A stretch of 61,148 nt of DNA from JACZWL01 sp046756445 (GCA_046756445.1 JBHHWI010000003.1:1-61148), one strand, 5' to 3'; positions 52,105 through 61,148 are shown, counted from the stretch's first letter. Made by a program: numbers and translations. Notes: a model not told the origin generated them from the sequence alone.

Positions 52105-52878
52105 GTGCTTCGCGACCGATACAACATCATGCCGATGTTCCTGGCGGGAGTCCTGCACGTCGGCATCTTCGGAGCGACGATCTTCGCCTTCGATTTTTCG
52201 CGACCGGCGCATCCGGCGATGCCGCTTGCCATCGAGGGCACACTGGTCTCCGAAGACGACATCCGCCGGCCACCACCGGAGCCGGAGCCCGAACCGGACA
52301 TTTCGGAACAACAGAGAATAAAGGACGAAGAACAAGCGCGTCAGGAGGAGTTGCGTCGCGAGCAGGAACGGATTGCGAGAATCAGGAAAAGGCAACAGGA
52401 GGAGGCCGCCGAGAAGCAACGTCGCCGGGAAGCCGAACTGGAAAGAAGGCGACAGCAAGCGGAGAAAAAACGAATCGAAGATGAGGAGCGTCAGCGCGCG
52501 GAAAACGAACGCAAACGCCGCGAGGCAGAGGAGGAGCAGAGACGAAGGCGGTTTGCGGAGGAACTCGCCGAAGAGGAGAGGCGCCTTGCAGCCATGAATT
52601 CCGGCGCCCTGGCCCGTTATCTGTATGCGATCCGGCAGAAGATCCAGCGTAACTGGGTCAGGCCACCCAGTGCTGCGCCGGGTCTCGAATGCGTCGTCAA
52701 CGTGCGCCAGTTGCCGGGCGGCGAAGTCGTCGGCGCCATGATCGGACAATGTAACGGCGACGATGCCGTGAAGCGATCGATCGAAGCGGCCGTCTTCAAG
52801 GCGTCGCCGCTGCCCGAGCCCGAGGATCCGACTTTGTTCGACAGAAACTTGCGCATCACATTCAAACCTGAACAATAG
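52105..52878 (+). CDS. tolA: Tol-Pal system protein TolA
   Basis: The 257-residue protein has an N-terminal membrane helix (about 8-28), a proline-glutamate stretch, a long charged coiled coil (about 70-165, Arg/Glu-rich), and a C-terminal domain (YLYAIRQKIQRNWVRPP) that binds TolB/Pal. The coiled coil is shorter than in E. coli (421 residues in all). Start is a GTG. It links TolQR to the outer membrane. Confidence 0.93.
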   Translation: MLRDRYNIMPMFLAGVLHVGIFGATIFAFDFSRPAHPAMPLAIEGTLVSEDDIRRPPPEPEPEPDISEQQRIKDEEQARQEELRREQERIARIRKRQQEEAAEKQRRREAELERRRQQAEKKRIEDEERQRAENERKRREAEEEQRRRRFAEELAEEERRLAAMNSGALARYLYAIRQKIQRNWVRPPSAAPGLECVVNVRQLPGGEVVGAMIGQCNGDDAVKRSIEAAVFKASPLPEPEDPTLFDRNLRITFKPEQ

Positions 52879-52907
52879 GGGCCTCTGGTTTGATCTGGAT
52901 CACTGTT

Positions 52908-54215
52908 ATGCGAAAAGCCTTCACGAGGTGCCTGGCCGCCTGCGCTATTTTCCTCCTGGCCACGCAGTCGCCGGCGGAACTGCAGATCGAGATCACGCAG
53001 GGGGCGGGCAAGCGGGCGCCGGTCGCCGTGGTGCCGTTTGGCTGGGCAGGCAGCGGGCTGCAAGCCCCGATGGACGTTGCCGGCGTGATTGGCGCCGATT
53101 TGCAGAGAAGCGGGCGGTTTGCGCCGATTCCGGCCGAGGACATGCTGCAGAAGCCAACCACCGGCGTAGATGTCGACTTTGACGACTGGTCGATTCTCGG
53201 GGTCGAGGCCGTCGTCGTCGGCAAGATCACGCAGACCGGCGACAACGCATACAGCGTGCAGTTCCAGCTGTTCGATGTTTTCCGGCGTGACCAATTGGTC
53301 GGTTACCGCATGCCCGCGAGCCGGGGCACGATGCGACGGGTCGCGCACCGCGCGGCCGACATGATTTTCGAGAAACTCACGGGCATACAGGGTGTATTTG
53401 CGACCAAAATTGCCTACGTCACGGCGAAGCAGAGCAGCCCCGATAAACTTTACTCCCTGGTGGTATCCGATTCGGACGGTGAGAACGAACAAAGCGTCAT
53501 GGAATCGACCGACCCGATAATGTCGCCCGCCTGGTCGCCGGATAGCCGCAGACTCGCCTATGTCTCCTTTGAAGGCGATAAATCGTCCGTTTTCGTGCAG
53601 ACGCTGCGCACGGGCAACAGAATCAAGATATCCGGCCGTGCGGGCATCAACGGAGCGCCTGCGTTCTCACCGGACGGCCGCCGGCTCGTGCTGACACTCG
53701 GCGGCGCGGACGGCAATCTGGATATATACGTGATGGATATGGCGAGCAGAGACGTGAGCCGCCTGACGACCAACCGGGCGATCGACACCGAGGGCAGCTG
53801 GTCGCCCGATGGCGCGCAGATCTATTTCACGTCGGATCGGAGCGGCGGGCCGCAGGTCTACCGAATCGGCGCATCGGGAGGTTCACCCGAGCGCATTACC
53901 TTCGAAGGCAGTTATAATGCGCGCCCTCGCTTGTCACCCGACGGCACGAAGCTGGCAATGGTGCACCTGGACCGGGGAAACTACAGAATAGCGGTCCTCG
54001 ACCTCGAGAACGACGGCTTTCTGGTGTTGTCCACCGGCCGGCAAGACGAATCGCCGAGCTTTGCGCCGAACAGCGACACGCTGATTTACGCAACGCGGCA
54101 GGGCAGGAATGGCGTTCTGGAAACGGTTTCCGCGGACGGCCTGATCAGGCAGCGCATGGGCTCGGGCCTTGCCGACGTGCGCGAACCGGTGTGGTCTCCG
54201 TTTCCGAGGCTTTAG
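52908..54215 (+). CDS. tolB: Tol-Pal system protein TolB
   Basis: The 435-residue periplasmic protein has a signal peptide (RKAFTRCLAACAIFLLATQSPA), an N-terminal domain, and a six-bladed propeller with repeated SPDGxxL units (WSPDSRRLAYVS, FSPDGRRLVLT, WSPDGAQIYFTS, LSPDGTKLAMV). It binds Pal and TolA. The ATG at 52908 gives the signal peptide; an in-frame TTG 18 bp upstream is less likely. Confidence 0.95.
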   Translation: MRKAFTRCLAACAIFLLATQSPAELQIEITQGAGKRAPVAVVPFGWAGSGLQAPMDVAGVIGADLQRSGRFAPIPAEDMLQKPTTGVDVDFDDWSILGVEAVVVGKITQTGDNAYSVQFQLFDVFRRDQLVGYRMPASRGTMRRVAHRAADMIFEKLTGIQGVFATKIAYVTAKQSSPDKLYSLVVSDSDGENEQSVMESTDPIMSPAWSPDSRRLAYVSFEGDKSSVFVQTLRTGNRIKISGRAGINGAPAFSPDGRRLVLTLGGADGNLDIYVMDMASRDVSRLTTNRAIDTEGSWSPDGAQIYFTSDRSGGPQVYRIGASGGSPERITFEGSYNARPRLSPDGTKLAMVHLDRGNYRIAVLDLENDGFLVLSTGRQDESPSFAPNSDTLIYATRQGRNGVLETVSADGLIRQRMGSGLADVREPVWSPFPRL

Positions 54216-54279
54216 GTAATAGTTTAGATTAAGCAATCTCGTTAACCATTTGATTTTATACTTCTAAAGGGCAGAAAAA

Positions 54280-54804
54280 ATGAAGCAACTGAGACTTTTC
54301 CCGATTGGCTTGCTGGTGGCGTTTGCGGCAGGCTGTGCAGCGACATCGGTCCCTGATCCGGACCGCACGGAAGGCGGCGCTGACGCCAGCGGCGGCAGTG
54401 CCGGCTCGAGCGGCTACGAGGGCGATCAGGGATTCGGCGGAGAAGACGTTCCGTACGATCGCGCCGACCAGGCGATGGGCATGCTCATCTATTTCGATTT
54501 CGATCAGTCGGACCTGAAGCCGGAATACGCAGACCTCCTGTCCCGCCACGCGGACAGGTTGTCCAACAATCCACGCACCCGGGTCCGCCTGGAGGGCCAC
54601 GCGGATGAGCGGGGATCGCGCGAGTACAACATCGGCCTCGGCGAGCGCCGCTCGCAGGCCGTGCGCCGAATGCTCCTTATCCAGGGCGCAACCGCGGGCC
54701 AGATTTCCACGGTCAGCTTCGGCGAGGAGCGGCCTGCGGCATTTGGCAGCGATGAAGAGTCGTACGCGTTGAACCGGCGTGTAGAGATCAAGTACCTCAA
54801 CTAG
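54280..54804 (+). CDS. pal: Peptidoglycan-associated lipoprotein Pal
   Basis: The 174-residue lipoprotein has the lipobox VAFAAGC, a Gly/Ser-rich linker and an OmpA-like domain with the peptidoglycan-binding YFDFDQSDLKPEY and LEGHADERGSREYN. It ties the outer membrane to the cell wall. The 64 bp upstream are AT-rich and hold TATACT at 54257-54262, a likely -10, so pal may have its own promoter inside the operon. Confidence 0.96.
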   Translation: MKQLRLFPIGLLVAFAAGCAATSVPDPDRTEGGADASGGSAGSSGYEGDQGFGGEDVPYDRADQAMGMLIYFDFDQSDLKPEYADLLSRHADRLSNNPRTRVRLEGHADERGSREYNIGLGERRSQAVRRMLLIQGATAGQISTVSFGEERPAAFGSDEESYALNRRVEIKYLN

Positions 54805-54816
54805 GGGCCGGCAGGC

Positions 54817-55590
54817 GTGTTCCGACGAAAGTCCCTGGCGGTTGGCGCGCTCTTGCCCGTCCTCGTGGCGGGCTGTGCGATGGCGCCGCAAGCCGACGAC
54901 CCGTTGCTCGCAAGACTCGACGAGCTCGAGCGACGGCTGGGCGCTATCGAGCGCATCCTCGCCAGCGGCAGCCTGGTCGAGCTGACCGTGCAGGCCGATG
55001 AATTGCAGCGTCGGACCAGCGCCCTGCAGGGACGCACGGAAACGCTCGAGCATGACGCCGAGGGCGCCGCCGAACGACAGCGCGAGCTCTACGCCGACCT
55101 GGATATGCGAATTCAGAATCTGGAACGCATCACGCGCGGTACGGCGCCGGTCAACGTTCTCGACGGCGGCTCGCTCGCACCCGGCCAGCTCCCGGTGCCG
55201 GGCGGCTCCGATCGCGATAATTATCAGGCCGCATTCGAGCTGCTCAAGGAACAGCGGTACGAACCGGCGGCAATGGCGTTTCAGCAATTTCTCGTCAGTT
55301 ATCCGGACAGCCAGCTCGCGGACAATGCCCAATACTGGCTCGCTGAATCGTATTACGTGACGCAGAAGTATGACCAGGCACTCGACGAGTTCGAAAAAGT
55401 CATCACGCGTTATCCGACATCACGCAAGGTGCCGGACGCATTACTCAAGGTCGGGTATTGCAACTACGAGCTGGAGCGATGGAACGAGTCGCGCAAGGCG
55501 CTGGACCGGGTGCAGGCCGATTATCCCGACACGACGGCCGCACGGCTGGCGGAACAGCGCCTGAAACGGATGGCCAGCGAAGGGCAGTAA
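54817..55590 (+). CDS. cpoB: Cell division coordinator CpoB
   Basis: The 257-residue protein (YbgF) has a signal or lipoprotein start (LLPVLVAGC), a coiled coil (about 30-105, LDELERRLGAIERIL) and TPR repeats (about 130-250, YQAAFELLKEQRYEPAAMAFQQFL). It coordinates peptidoglycan synthesis with outer-membrane constriction. Start is a GTG 12 bp after pal. It ends the tol-pal operon; no clear terminator is seen before the tRNA promoter. Confidence 0.93.
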   Translation: MFRRKSLAVGALLPVLVAGCAMAPQADDPLLARLDELERRLGAIERILASGSLVELTVQADELQRRTSALQGRTETLEHDAEGAAERQRELYADLDMRIQNLERITRGTAPVNVLDGGSLAPGQLPVPGGSDRDNYQAAFELLKEQRYEPAAMAFQQFLVSYPDSQLADNAQYWLAESYYVTQKYDQALDEFEKVITRYPTSRKVPDALLKVGYCNYELERWNESRKALDRVQADYPDTTAARLAEQRLKRMASEGQ

Positions 55591-55605
55591 GCGGCATATG
55601 CAGCC

Positions 55606-55633
55606 TTGTCATTTGCAGATGGTCCGGTATGAT
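55606..55633 (+). promoter_or_regulatory. Sigma70-type promoter of tRNA-Lys
   Basis: TTGTCA (55606-55611, five of six to consensus) and TATGAT (55628-55633, five of six) are 16 bp apart. The tRNA begins 18 bp after the -10. A GC-rich stretch follows the -10, as in stringently controlled stable-RNA promoters. Confidence 0.75.
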
Positions 55634-55650
55634 GCCGGCCGGCACTCGCC

Positions 55651-55726
55651 GGGGGTATAGCTCAGTCGGTAGAGCATCGGCCTTTTAAGCCGCTGGTCCT
55701 AGGTTCGATTCCTAGTGCCCCCACCA
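55651..55726 (+). tRNA. tRNA-Lys (anticodon UUU)
   Basis: The 76-nt cloverleaf includes the encoded CCA end. The acceptor stem GGGGGTA pairs with TGCCCCC (one G-T pair). The D arm is GCTC...GAGC, the anticodon loop CTTTTAA has TTT at 55684-55686, and the T arm has GGTTCGATTCC. The outermost pair of the anticodon stem is a T-C mismatch. No variable-arm anomaly. It lies between cpoB and thrA. Confidence 0.96.
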
Positions 55727-55777
55727 GCATCTGCCGCTATTATTAGCGCCTTTGTTCGCGGGCAGTTCTCGACAGCA

Positions 55778-58258
55778 GTGGCACAGAATCGCTGGGAAGT
55801 TCACAAGTTTGGTGGCAGCAGCCTTGCCGACGCGGACTGCTTTCGGCGCGTCGCTGCTATCCTGACGAATCGGACCGGAACGCGCATCGCGGCCGTCGTG
55901 TCGGCGATGGCCGGCATGACGGACAAGCTGCTGCGCCTGGCCGTGCTCGCCGAGCAGGACGATGACGGTTTAGCTTCCGAGATTCACGGGATCGGCGAGC
56001 GTTACGCGGACACGGCACGCGAGCTCCTGAGTGGCGATGCCCGGGTCGCCCTGCTGGACCTCTGGGGCCGGGATGCCGGGGATATCGAAGACATACTGCG
56101 CTCGATCGCACAGGCGAAGTCTGCGCCCCAGAGGAGCCGTGACGTGATCGCGGGCTACGGAGAAATCTGGGCAGCCAGACTACTGGCGAGCCTGCTGGAG
56201 CAGCAGGCAGGGAGTAAACGGGGCGGCACCTGGATCGACGCACGCGAGATCGTGACGGTACGTGAGAGCGGACTCGGCCCGACGGTACTGTGGCACGAAT
56301 CCAGAGAGAAATTCGCAAAAGTCATCGACCGGGATTTCCAGGGGATTGCCGTGATCACCGGATTTGTCGCCTCGGACGAGGACGGGCTTCAGACGACCCT
56401 GGGCCGTAACGGCAGCGATCACTCCGCCGCGATCTTTGCGGTGCTCGCGCATGCCACCGAACTGAGCATCTGGAGCGACGTCGACGGCATCATGAGCGCG
56501 GATCCCAACAAGGTGCCCGAGGCGCGCGTCATCGAGCAGCTCTCCTACAGCGAGGCGATGGAACTGGCGTATTTCGGGGCACGGATATTGCACCCGCAAA
56601 CACTTGGGCCGGCCGTCGAAAACAACATACCGATCGTGATTCGAAACAGCTTCGATCCCGATCATCCGGGCAGCCGCATCGTCGCCGAGGCGGGTCCCGG
56701 CGAGCAGATCAAAGGCATCACGGCGGTCGGCGATATGGCGCTGGTCAATCTGGAAGGCTCCGGCATGATCGGTGTCCCCGGAACCGCCGACCGGCTCTTC
56801 GCCGCATTGAAAAAGGCCGGGGTGTCGGTGACCCTGATATCCCAGGCAAGCTCCGAACACTCGATCTGCATCGCGGTGCCGCAGGAACTCGCCGACCGTG
56901 CAAGAGACGTCATCAGTGATGCATTCTCCGACGAGCTGAGCAGCGGCCAGATCCAGAGCGTCGATACGACTGACGCCCAGAGCATCGTCGCCGTAGTGGG
57001 CGATGCCATGGCCGGAACCCCGGGCCTGGCGGCGAAATTCTTCGGCACACTCGGCCGTGCCGGCATCAACGTTCGGGCGATCGCGCAGGGAGCATCCGAG
57101 CGCAACATCTCGGCAGTAGTCGATTCAGACGATGTAGTCCGGGCGCTTCGGGCCGCGCACTCCGGCTTTTATCTTTCCTCCAAGACCATTTCCATCGGTC
57201 TCATCGGTCCGGGAACGGTTGGCGGCACGCTGTTGGAACAGATTCAGAAACAGAGCGAGCGCTTGCTTGACGATTTCAATCTCGATCTCAGGGTACGGGC
57301 GATCGCACGATCCGGAAAAATGTTGCTGGACCAGCGGCGCATCCCGCTGCAATCGTGGCGGGAAAAAATTGAGGGCTCGGGAGAGCCTCTCGACATCGAT
57401 CGATTCGAGACCCATGTGCACGCGGATCATTTGCCGCATGCAGTCATCATCGACTGTACTGCCAGCGAATCCATAGCCCGGCGATATGCGGGCTGGCTGG
57501 AAAAGGGCATACACGTCATCACGCCGAACAAGAAAGCCTTCAGCAGCGATTATCCGTATTACGAGTCGATCCGCGACAGCGCGAAGGACGGTAGCTCACA
57601 TTACTTGTATGAAACGACGGTCGGCGCGGCATTACCGGTCATCAGCACGCTGCGTGACCTCGTCGGTACCGGCGATCAGATTCGGTCCGTCCAGGGAATC
57701 CTGTCCGGTACGCTTGCCTACCTCTTCAATGTCTACGACGGGTCGCGCCCGTTTTCCGAGATTGTCCGGCAGGCGCGGGAGAGCGGCTACACCGAACCCG
57801 ACCCGCGCGACGATCTCTCGGGCCTGGACGTGGCAAGAAAGCTCACTATCCTCGCGCGAGAGCTCGGACAGCAGATCGAGATCGGCGACTTCGCCGTCGA
57901 GAATCTCGTTGCGCCCGATCTGCGCGGGCTGAGTATCGACAAGTTTTTCGAGGCGCTGCCGCGCATCGATAACCACATGCTCGAGCTCTTCCTGGATGCG
58001 CAAAGCAAAGGCCGCAAGCTTCGATACGTCGCCAGATTGGATGCCTGCGGCACCGCGTCCGTGGGCCTGGACATGGTAGACGAGCAACATCCGTTCAGTA
58101 ATATCAATCTGACCGATAACATCGTGCAATTCGCTACAGAGAGGTACTGGGCAAACCCCCTGGTCGTGCAGGGACCCGGCGCGGGTCCGGCCGTCACCGC
58201 GGGAGGCGTGTTCGCGGAGTTGCTGCGCCTTGCCAGCTATCTCGGCGGTGGCGACTGA
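55778..58258 (+). CDS. thrA: Bifunctional aspartate kinase / homoserine dehydrogenase
   Basis: The 826-residue protein catalyses the first and third steps from aspartate to threonine. It has the kinase domain (VHKFGGSSLAD at the start), central ACT domains (VNLEGSGMIGVPGTADRLF, VVGDAMAGTPGLAAKF) that bind threonine as inhibitor, and the C-terminal homoserine dehydrogenase with GLIGPGTVGG and the late catalytic ETTVGAALPVI. A GTG at 55778 starts just before the kinase motif. An upstream frame runs into the tRNA and is not coding. It forms an operon with thrB and thrC. Confidence 0.95.
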   Translation: MAQNRWEVHKFGGSSLADADCFRRVAAILTNRTGTRIAAVVSAMAGMTDKLLRLAVLAEQDDDGLASEIHGIGERYADTARELLSGDARVALLDLWGRDAGDIEDILRSIAQAKSAPQRSRDVIAGYGEIWAARLLASLLEQQAGSKRGGTWIDAREIVTVRESGLGPTVLWHESREKFAKVIDRDFQGIAVITGFVASDEDGLQTTLGRNGSDHSAAIFAVLAHATELSIWSDVDGIMSADPNKVPEARVIEQLSYSEAMELAYFGARILHPQTLGPAVENNIPIVIRNSFDPDHPGSRIVAEAGPGEQIKGITAVGDMALVNLEGSGMIGVPGTADRLFAALKKAGVSVTLISQASSEHSICIAVPQELADRARDVISDAFSDELSSGQIQSVDTTDAQSIVAVVGDAMAGTPGLAAKFFGTLGRAGINVRAIAQGASERNISAVVDSDDVVRALRAAHSGFYLSSKTISIGLIGPGTVGGTLLEQIQKQSERLLDDFNLDLRVRAIARSGKMLLDQRRIPLQSWREKIEGSGEPLDIDRFETHVHADHLPHAVIIDCTASESIARRYAGWLEKGIHVITPNKKAFSSDYPYYESIRDSAKDGSSHYLYETTVGAALPVISTLRDLVGTGDQIRSVQGILSGTLAYLFNVYDGSRPFSEIVRQARESGYTEPDPRDDLSGLDVARKLTILARELGQQIEIGDFAVENLVAPDLRGLSIDKFFEALPRIDNHMLELFLDAQSKGRKLRYVARLDACGTASVGLDMVDEQHPFSNINLTDNIVQFATERYWANPLVVQGPGAGPAVTAGGVFAELLRLASYLGGGD

Positions 58259-58259
58259 G

Positions 58260-59213
58260 ATGAGCAACCCTTCCGCGGCAACAGCCTTTGCGCCGGCCTC
58301 GATAGGCAATGTCGGGGTCGGCTTCGATATGCTTGGGCTCGCAGTTGCCGGGGTCGGCGACCGTGTCACCGCGCAGCGCAGCGGCAAGCCTGGCGTCAGC
58401 ATCGTCGAGGTCCGCGATCTCGACGGCGAAATCCACCCGTCTCTCTCCACCGAGACCGACCACAACACGGCGTCGATAGCGGCGCAGGCGCTCTGGTCGG
58501 CGCACGGCGGCTCGACCGGTGTCGAACTGCTGATTCGAAAGGGCGTACCGCTACAGTCCGGCATGGGCAGCTCTGCTGCATCCGCCGTCGCGGCGACGGT
58601 GGCCACGAATGCCTTGCTGCCGGAACCGCTGGTCCACGAAGACCTGTTGCCGTTCGCACTGCAGGGAGAGGCATTCGCGAGCGGCGGCGGGCATGCCGAC
58701 AACGTCGCACCGAGTCTGCTGGGGGGGCTGGTGTTGTGCCCGACCGTTCTGCTGCCGCGGACCGCGCAGCTGAAAACACCCACCGGCGTCTCCAGCGTAC
58801 TGGTGCATCCGGAATTGCAGATCAATACTGCGCAATCCCGTCCCAACCTCGCCACCAACTATACGTTGGATCAATGGCTGTCCCAGCAGGGCTACCTGGC
58901 GGGCTTCATCGCGGCGTGCGCCGCCGATGACCACGATCTGATTCGCCGGACCCTGCATGACGTCATCATCGAACCCCAACGCGCCAAGGCCGTTGCGTGC
59001 TTCGACGCCGTCAAGGAAGCCGCGTTGGCGGCGGGAGCGCTCGGTGCGTCAATATCCGGCAGCGGGCCGAGCATTTTTGCGCTGAGTGCGGAATCGAATG
59101 CCGCCGGAGTCTCGAGCGCCATGGCACAGGCGTGTCGCAGGTTCGGTCTCGACTGCCAGTCCTGGGTCAGTCCGATGACGGCACCCGGAGCGCACGTAGA
59201 AGACAGCCAGTGA
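58260..59213 (+). CDS. thrB: Homoserine kinase
   Basis: The 317-residue GHMP kinase phosphorylates homoserine. It has the ATP-binding VPLQSGMGSSAASAVAA and the C-terminal GAALGASISGSGPSIFA. The ATG is 1 bp after the thrA stop and its stop overlaps the thrC start (GTGA). Complete. Confidence 0.95.
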   Translation: MSNPSAATAFAPASIGNVGVGFDMLGLAVAGVGDRVTAQRSGKPGVSIVEVRDLDGEIHPSLSTETDHNTASIAAQALWSAHGGSTGVELLIRKGVPLQSGMGSSAASAVAATVATNALLPEPLVHEDLLPFALQGEAFASGGGHADNVAPSLLGGLVLCPTVLLPRTAQLKTPTGVSSVLVHPELQINTAQSRPNLATNYTLDQWLSQQGYLAGFIAACAADDHDLIRRTLHDVIIEPQRAKAVACFDAVKEAALAAGALGASISGSGPSIFALSAESNAAGVSSAMAQACRRFGLDCQSWVSPMTAPGAHVEDSQ

Positions 59214-60547
59214 ACTATTCAAGCACGCGCGGCGACGCGCCGGTGACGCTCGAGCATGCACTCCTGAGCGGGATCGCAGCCGATGGCGGGCTGTACCTGC
59301 CCGCGGCCCTGCCGGCGTTTCGGGCGGACGACTTCACCGGGGCCGACACGATGCCCGACATCGCGACAATCCTGCTGAGACCGTTTTTCGATGATTCCCG
59401 GCTGGCAGTAGAGCTACAGAGTATCCTGACAGAGACGTTCGCCTTTCCGATTCCGGTGACGCCGCTGCCGGTCGAAAAGGGCAGTGCGGCGCTGCTGGAA
59501 CTGTTTCACGGTCCGACCGCGGCGTTCAAGGACGTGGGCGCGGGTTTCCTCGCAGCGTGTCTGTCCCGTCTCGAAGGAGAGGCGAGCAAGCCCCTGACGA
59601 TTCTCGTCGCCACGTCGGGCGACACGGGTGGGGCCGTCGCCGCGGCCTTCAACGAGCGGCCCGGCATTCGTGTCGTCGTGCTCTTCCCCGAGGGCCGGGT
59701 CTCGGCGCGCCAGGCGCATCAGCTGACCTGCTGGGGAGACAATGTCCTGTCACTTGGCGTGCGGGGTTCTTTCGATGATTGTCAGGCAATGGTCAAGTCG
59801 GCGATGGCCGACAGCTCGCTTGGCGATCAGTATCGCTTCAGCTCGGCGAACAGCATCAACATCGGGCGGCTTCTGCCGCAATGCACCTACTACGCGGCCG
59901 CCGGCCTGGAGCGCTGGCGTGAAACGGGACGCAAACCCGGCTTCATCGTACCCACAGGCAACCTGGGCAACGCGCTCGCCTGCATCATGGCGCGAGAAAT
60001 GGGCCTGCCGATCGGCGAAATCGTGCTCGCCACGAACGCGAACCGGATAATCGCCGACTACCTGGCCGGCTCGGAATGGCTGCCACGGGAGAGCATCCCG
60101 ACGCTGGCCTCGGCAATGGATGTCGGCAATCCGAGCAATATGGAGCGGCTGACAAACCTGCTGGGTGATGCCGAGTCGCTCAGGGAGCAAATCCGCGTCG
60201 AGACGGTCAGTGACCGGGAGATCGAGCAGCAGATCAAACACGTCCATGCCCGATTCGGACTCGCGATCTGCCCGCACACGGCGACCGCTGCACACGCTTA
60301 CGCGAAGCTGGGCTCGGCGGAGCGGGAAGCCGGTGACTGGATCATTGTCGCCACCGCACACCCGGCCAAGTTCGAGCTGACCGTGGAGCCCCTGATCGGC
60401 GAAACACTCGCCCTGCCGGACTCGTTACAAAAAATCCGGTCGCGCCCGAGCCGCTTCGTGTCCATCGAAGCCGACACGGGCTCGTTGGAGCAGGCGCTGC
60501 ACGCTCGATTTCATCTTGACGAGGCCGCACAGGCGGGTGATAAATAG
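59210..60547 (+). CDS. thrC: Threonine synthase
   Basis: The 445-residue PLP enzyme converts phosphohomoserine to threonine. It has the lysine in HGPTAAFKDVGAGF that holds PLP, the phosphate-binding ATSGDTGGAVA, and the NSINIGRLLPQ segment. The start is a GTG in a 4-bp overlap with thrB; a longer frame upstream lies in thrB. The operon is complete in thrABC order. Confidence 0.95.
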   Translation: MNYSSTRGDAPVTLEHALLSGIAADGGLYLPAALPAFRADDFTGADTMPDIATILLRPFFDDSRLAVELQSILTETFAFPIPVTPLPVEKGSAALLELFHGPTAAFKDVGAGFLAACLSRLEGEASKPLTILVATSGDTGGAVAAAFNERPGIRVVVLFPEGRVSARQAHQLTCWGDNVLSLGVRGSFDDCQAMVKSAMADSSLGDQYRFSSANSINIGRLLPQCTYYAAAGLERWRETGRKPGFIVPTGNLGNALACIMAREMGLPIGEIVLATNANRIIADYLAGSEWLPRESIPTLASAMDVGNPSNMERLTNLLGDAESLREQIRVETVSDREIEQQIKHVHARFGLAICPHTATAAHAYAKLGSAEREAGDWIIVATAHPAKFELTVEPLIGETLALPDSLQKIRSRPSRFVSIEADTGSLEQALHARFHLDEAAQAGDK

Positions 60548-60552
60548 CGCCG

Positions 60553-61148
60553 ATGAGTGATTTCCTTGCCGCTGATTCCCCCGGAACCTACCTGCTTCCG
60601 CTCCTGCTCGTCGCTCTATTGCTGGCGCTGCTCGCCGTCTATCGACGGCGCCACAGAAAGGTACGAAGGCTCAGGAAGGTCTTTGCCGCGATCGGCTTCG
60701 ATCGCATCGACGGGCTTCTGATTCCGAGCGCCGACGAGGGCGAGATCCAGGTCGATCATCTGCTCCTCACGTCCGAGGGGCTGCTGATCGTGGACATCAA
60801 GGATGTCAACGGCGCAGTTTTCGGCAGCGACAAAATGCAGGACTGGACCGTGATCAGCGACGACCATCGCTTCACCTTCGCCAACCCACAGCATGCTCTG
60901 TACGATCGCATTGCGGCGGTGCGCCAGATTGTGCGCCAGGTGCCGGTGGCCGGCCGGATACTCTTTCTCGACGACGCAGAATTTACGAAAGGCATGCCGG
61001 GCCTGGTCTGCACGCTTGACAGCCTGCTCGATGAATTTCTCGAGAAGAACCGATCGGTCGGCAAAGTAAAGGTCGAAGCATTCAAGCCGCACTGGGACCT
61101 CATCCGCGATGCGGCGGTATCGGCCCGGCCCGGCCGCAAATCCAAGCG
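60553..61148 (+). CDS. NERD-domain protein, partial (runs off the window)
   Basis: The visible 198 codons have an N-terminal membrane helix (PLLLVALLLALLAVY, about 16-30), a basic stretch, and the start of a NERD (nuclease-related) domain with QVDHLLLTSEGLLIVDIKDV and a conserved GAVFGS. NERD proteins are often nucleases or partners of topoisomerase and helicase domains; the C-terminal part is missing. It follows thrC by 5 bp and may be transcribed with it, but no functional link is obvious. Confidence 0.72.
   Translation, partial: MSDFLAADSPGTYLLPLLLVALLLALLAVYRRRHRKVRRLRKVFAAIGFDRIDGLLIPSADEGEIQVDHLLLTSEGLLIVDIKDVNGAVFGSDKMQDWTVISDDHRFTFANPQHALYDRIAAVRQIVRQVPVAGRILFLDDAEFTKGMPGLVCTLDSLLDEFLEKNRSVGKVKVEAFKPHWDLIRDAAVSARPGRKSK

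Noticed and set aside
55715..55777. N-terminal extension of thrA into the tRNA
   Set aside because: It would start inside the 3' end of tRNA-Lys, and the kinase domain begins normally at the GTG at 55778.
57632..58858. 408-codon open frame antisense to thrA/thrB
   Set aside because: Shadow of two conserved enzymes; no motif.
1..61148. CRISPR array, rRNA, complete insertion sequence, prophage
   Set aside because: No regularly spaced repeats, no rRNA signature and no transposase, integrase or phage structural gene was seen.

Overview
The window reads as GC-rich chromosomal DNA of a gammaproteobacterium. This is an inference from gene content and order: yebC-ruvC-ruvA-ruvB-ybgC-tolQ-tolR-tolA-tolB-pal-cpoB is complete, a thrA-thrB-thrC operon follows it, and there are a monofunctional relA and a sucA-sucB-lpd block. 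The lineage cannot be named from the sequence alone. Coding density is high. GTG and TTG starts are frequent, neighbouring genes often overlap by 4 bp (ATGA/GTGA), and several convergent pairs overlap at their 3' ends. I see no rRNA, no CRISPR array and no insertion sequence with an intact transposase.

Layout. 1-7.8 kb is a mixed metabolic stretch: a lipoprotein cut by the window edge, an Hsp20 remnant, a zinc alcohol dehydrogenase, a DUF885 protein, a zinc-ribbon protein, a Tat-exported SDR, queC-queE for 7-deazaguanine synthesis, and two membrane proteins. 7.9-18.5 kb is a same-strand cluster of seven tightly spaced genes: class I HMG-CoA reductase, UbiA-type prenyltransferase, a PEP-synthase/rifampin-phosphotransferase-like enzyme, an MMPL/RND transporter, a BtaA-like DUF3419 aminocarboxypropyltransferase, a GNAT acetyltransferase and an OleC-like AMP-forming ligase. 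It looks like an undescribed pathway for an isoprenoid- or lipid-derived product and is the strongest candidate for a new system. 18.5-27.8 kb holds a Rieske oxygenase, a small membrane protein, an inverted-repeat element, a class II Fic protein behind a dense array of TGTCGA sites, an M20 hydrolase with an MFS transporter, an M28 peptidase and a PQQ-type sugar dehydrogenase.

27.9-39.7 kb holds formate-tetrahydrofolate ligase, a two-gene unit of small unknown proteins, a membrane-bound winged-helix/TPR regulator, arfB, an MFS transporter and an FAD amine oxidase-like enzyme. It also holds a 70-residue peptide with a microcin V-like leader, convergent with a CPBP membrane protease gene, and an alkane monooxygenase (alkB) with its rubredoxin. 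A possible orphan attenuator, a c-type cytochrome lipoprotein and a DUF5658 protein close the stretch. 39.8-45.3 kb is the 2-oxoglutarate dehydrogenase operon, ended by a 23-bp perfect hairpin shared with convergent relA. 47.6-55.6 kb is the yebC-ruvCAB-tol-pal block. tRNA-Lys(UUU) with a clear sigma70-type promoter, thrABC and a truncated NERD-domain gene fill the right end.
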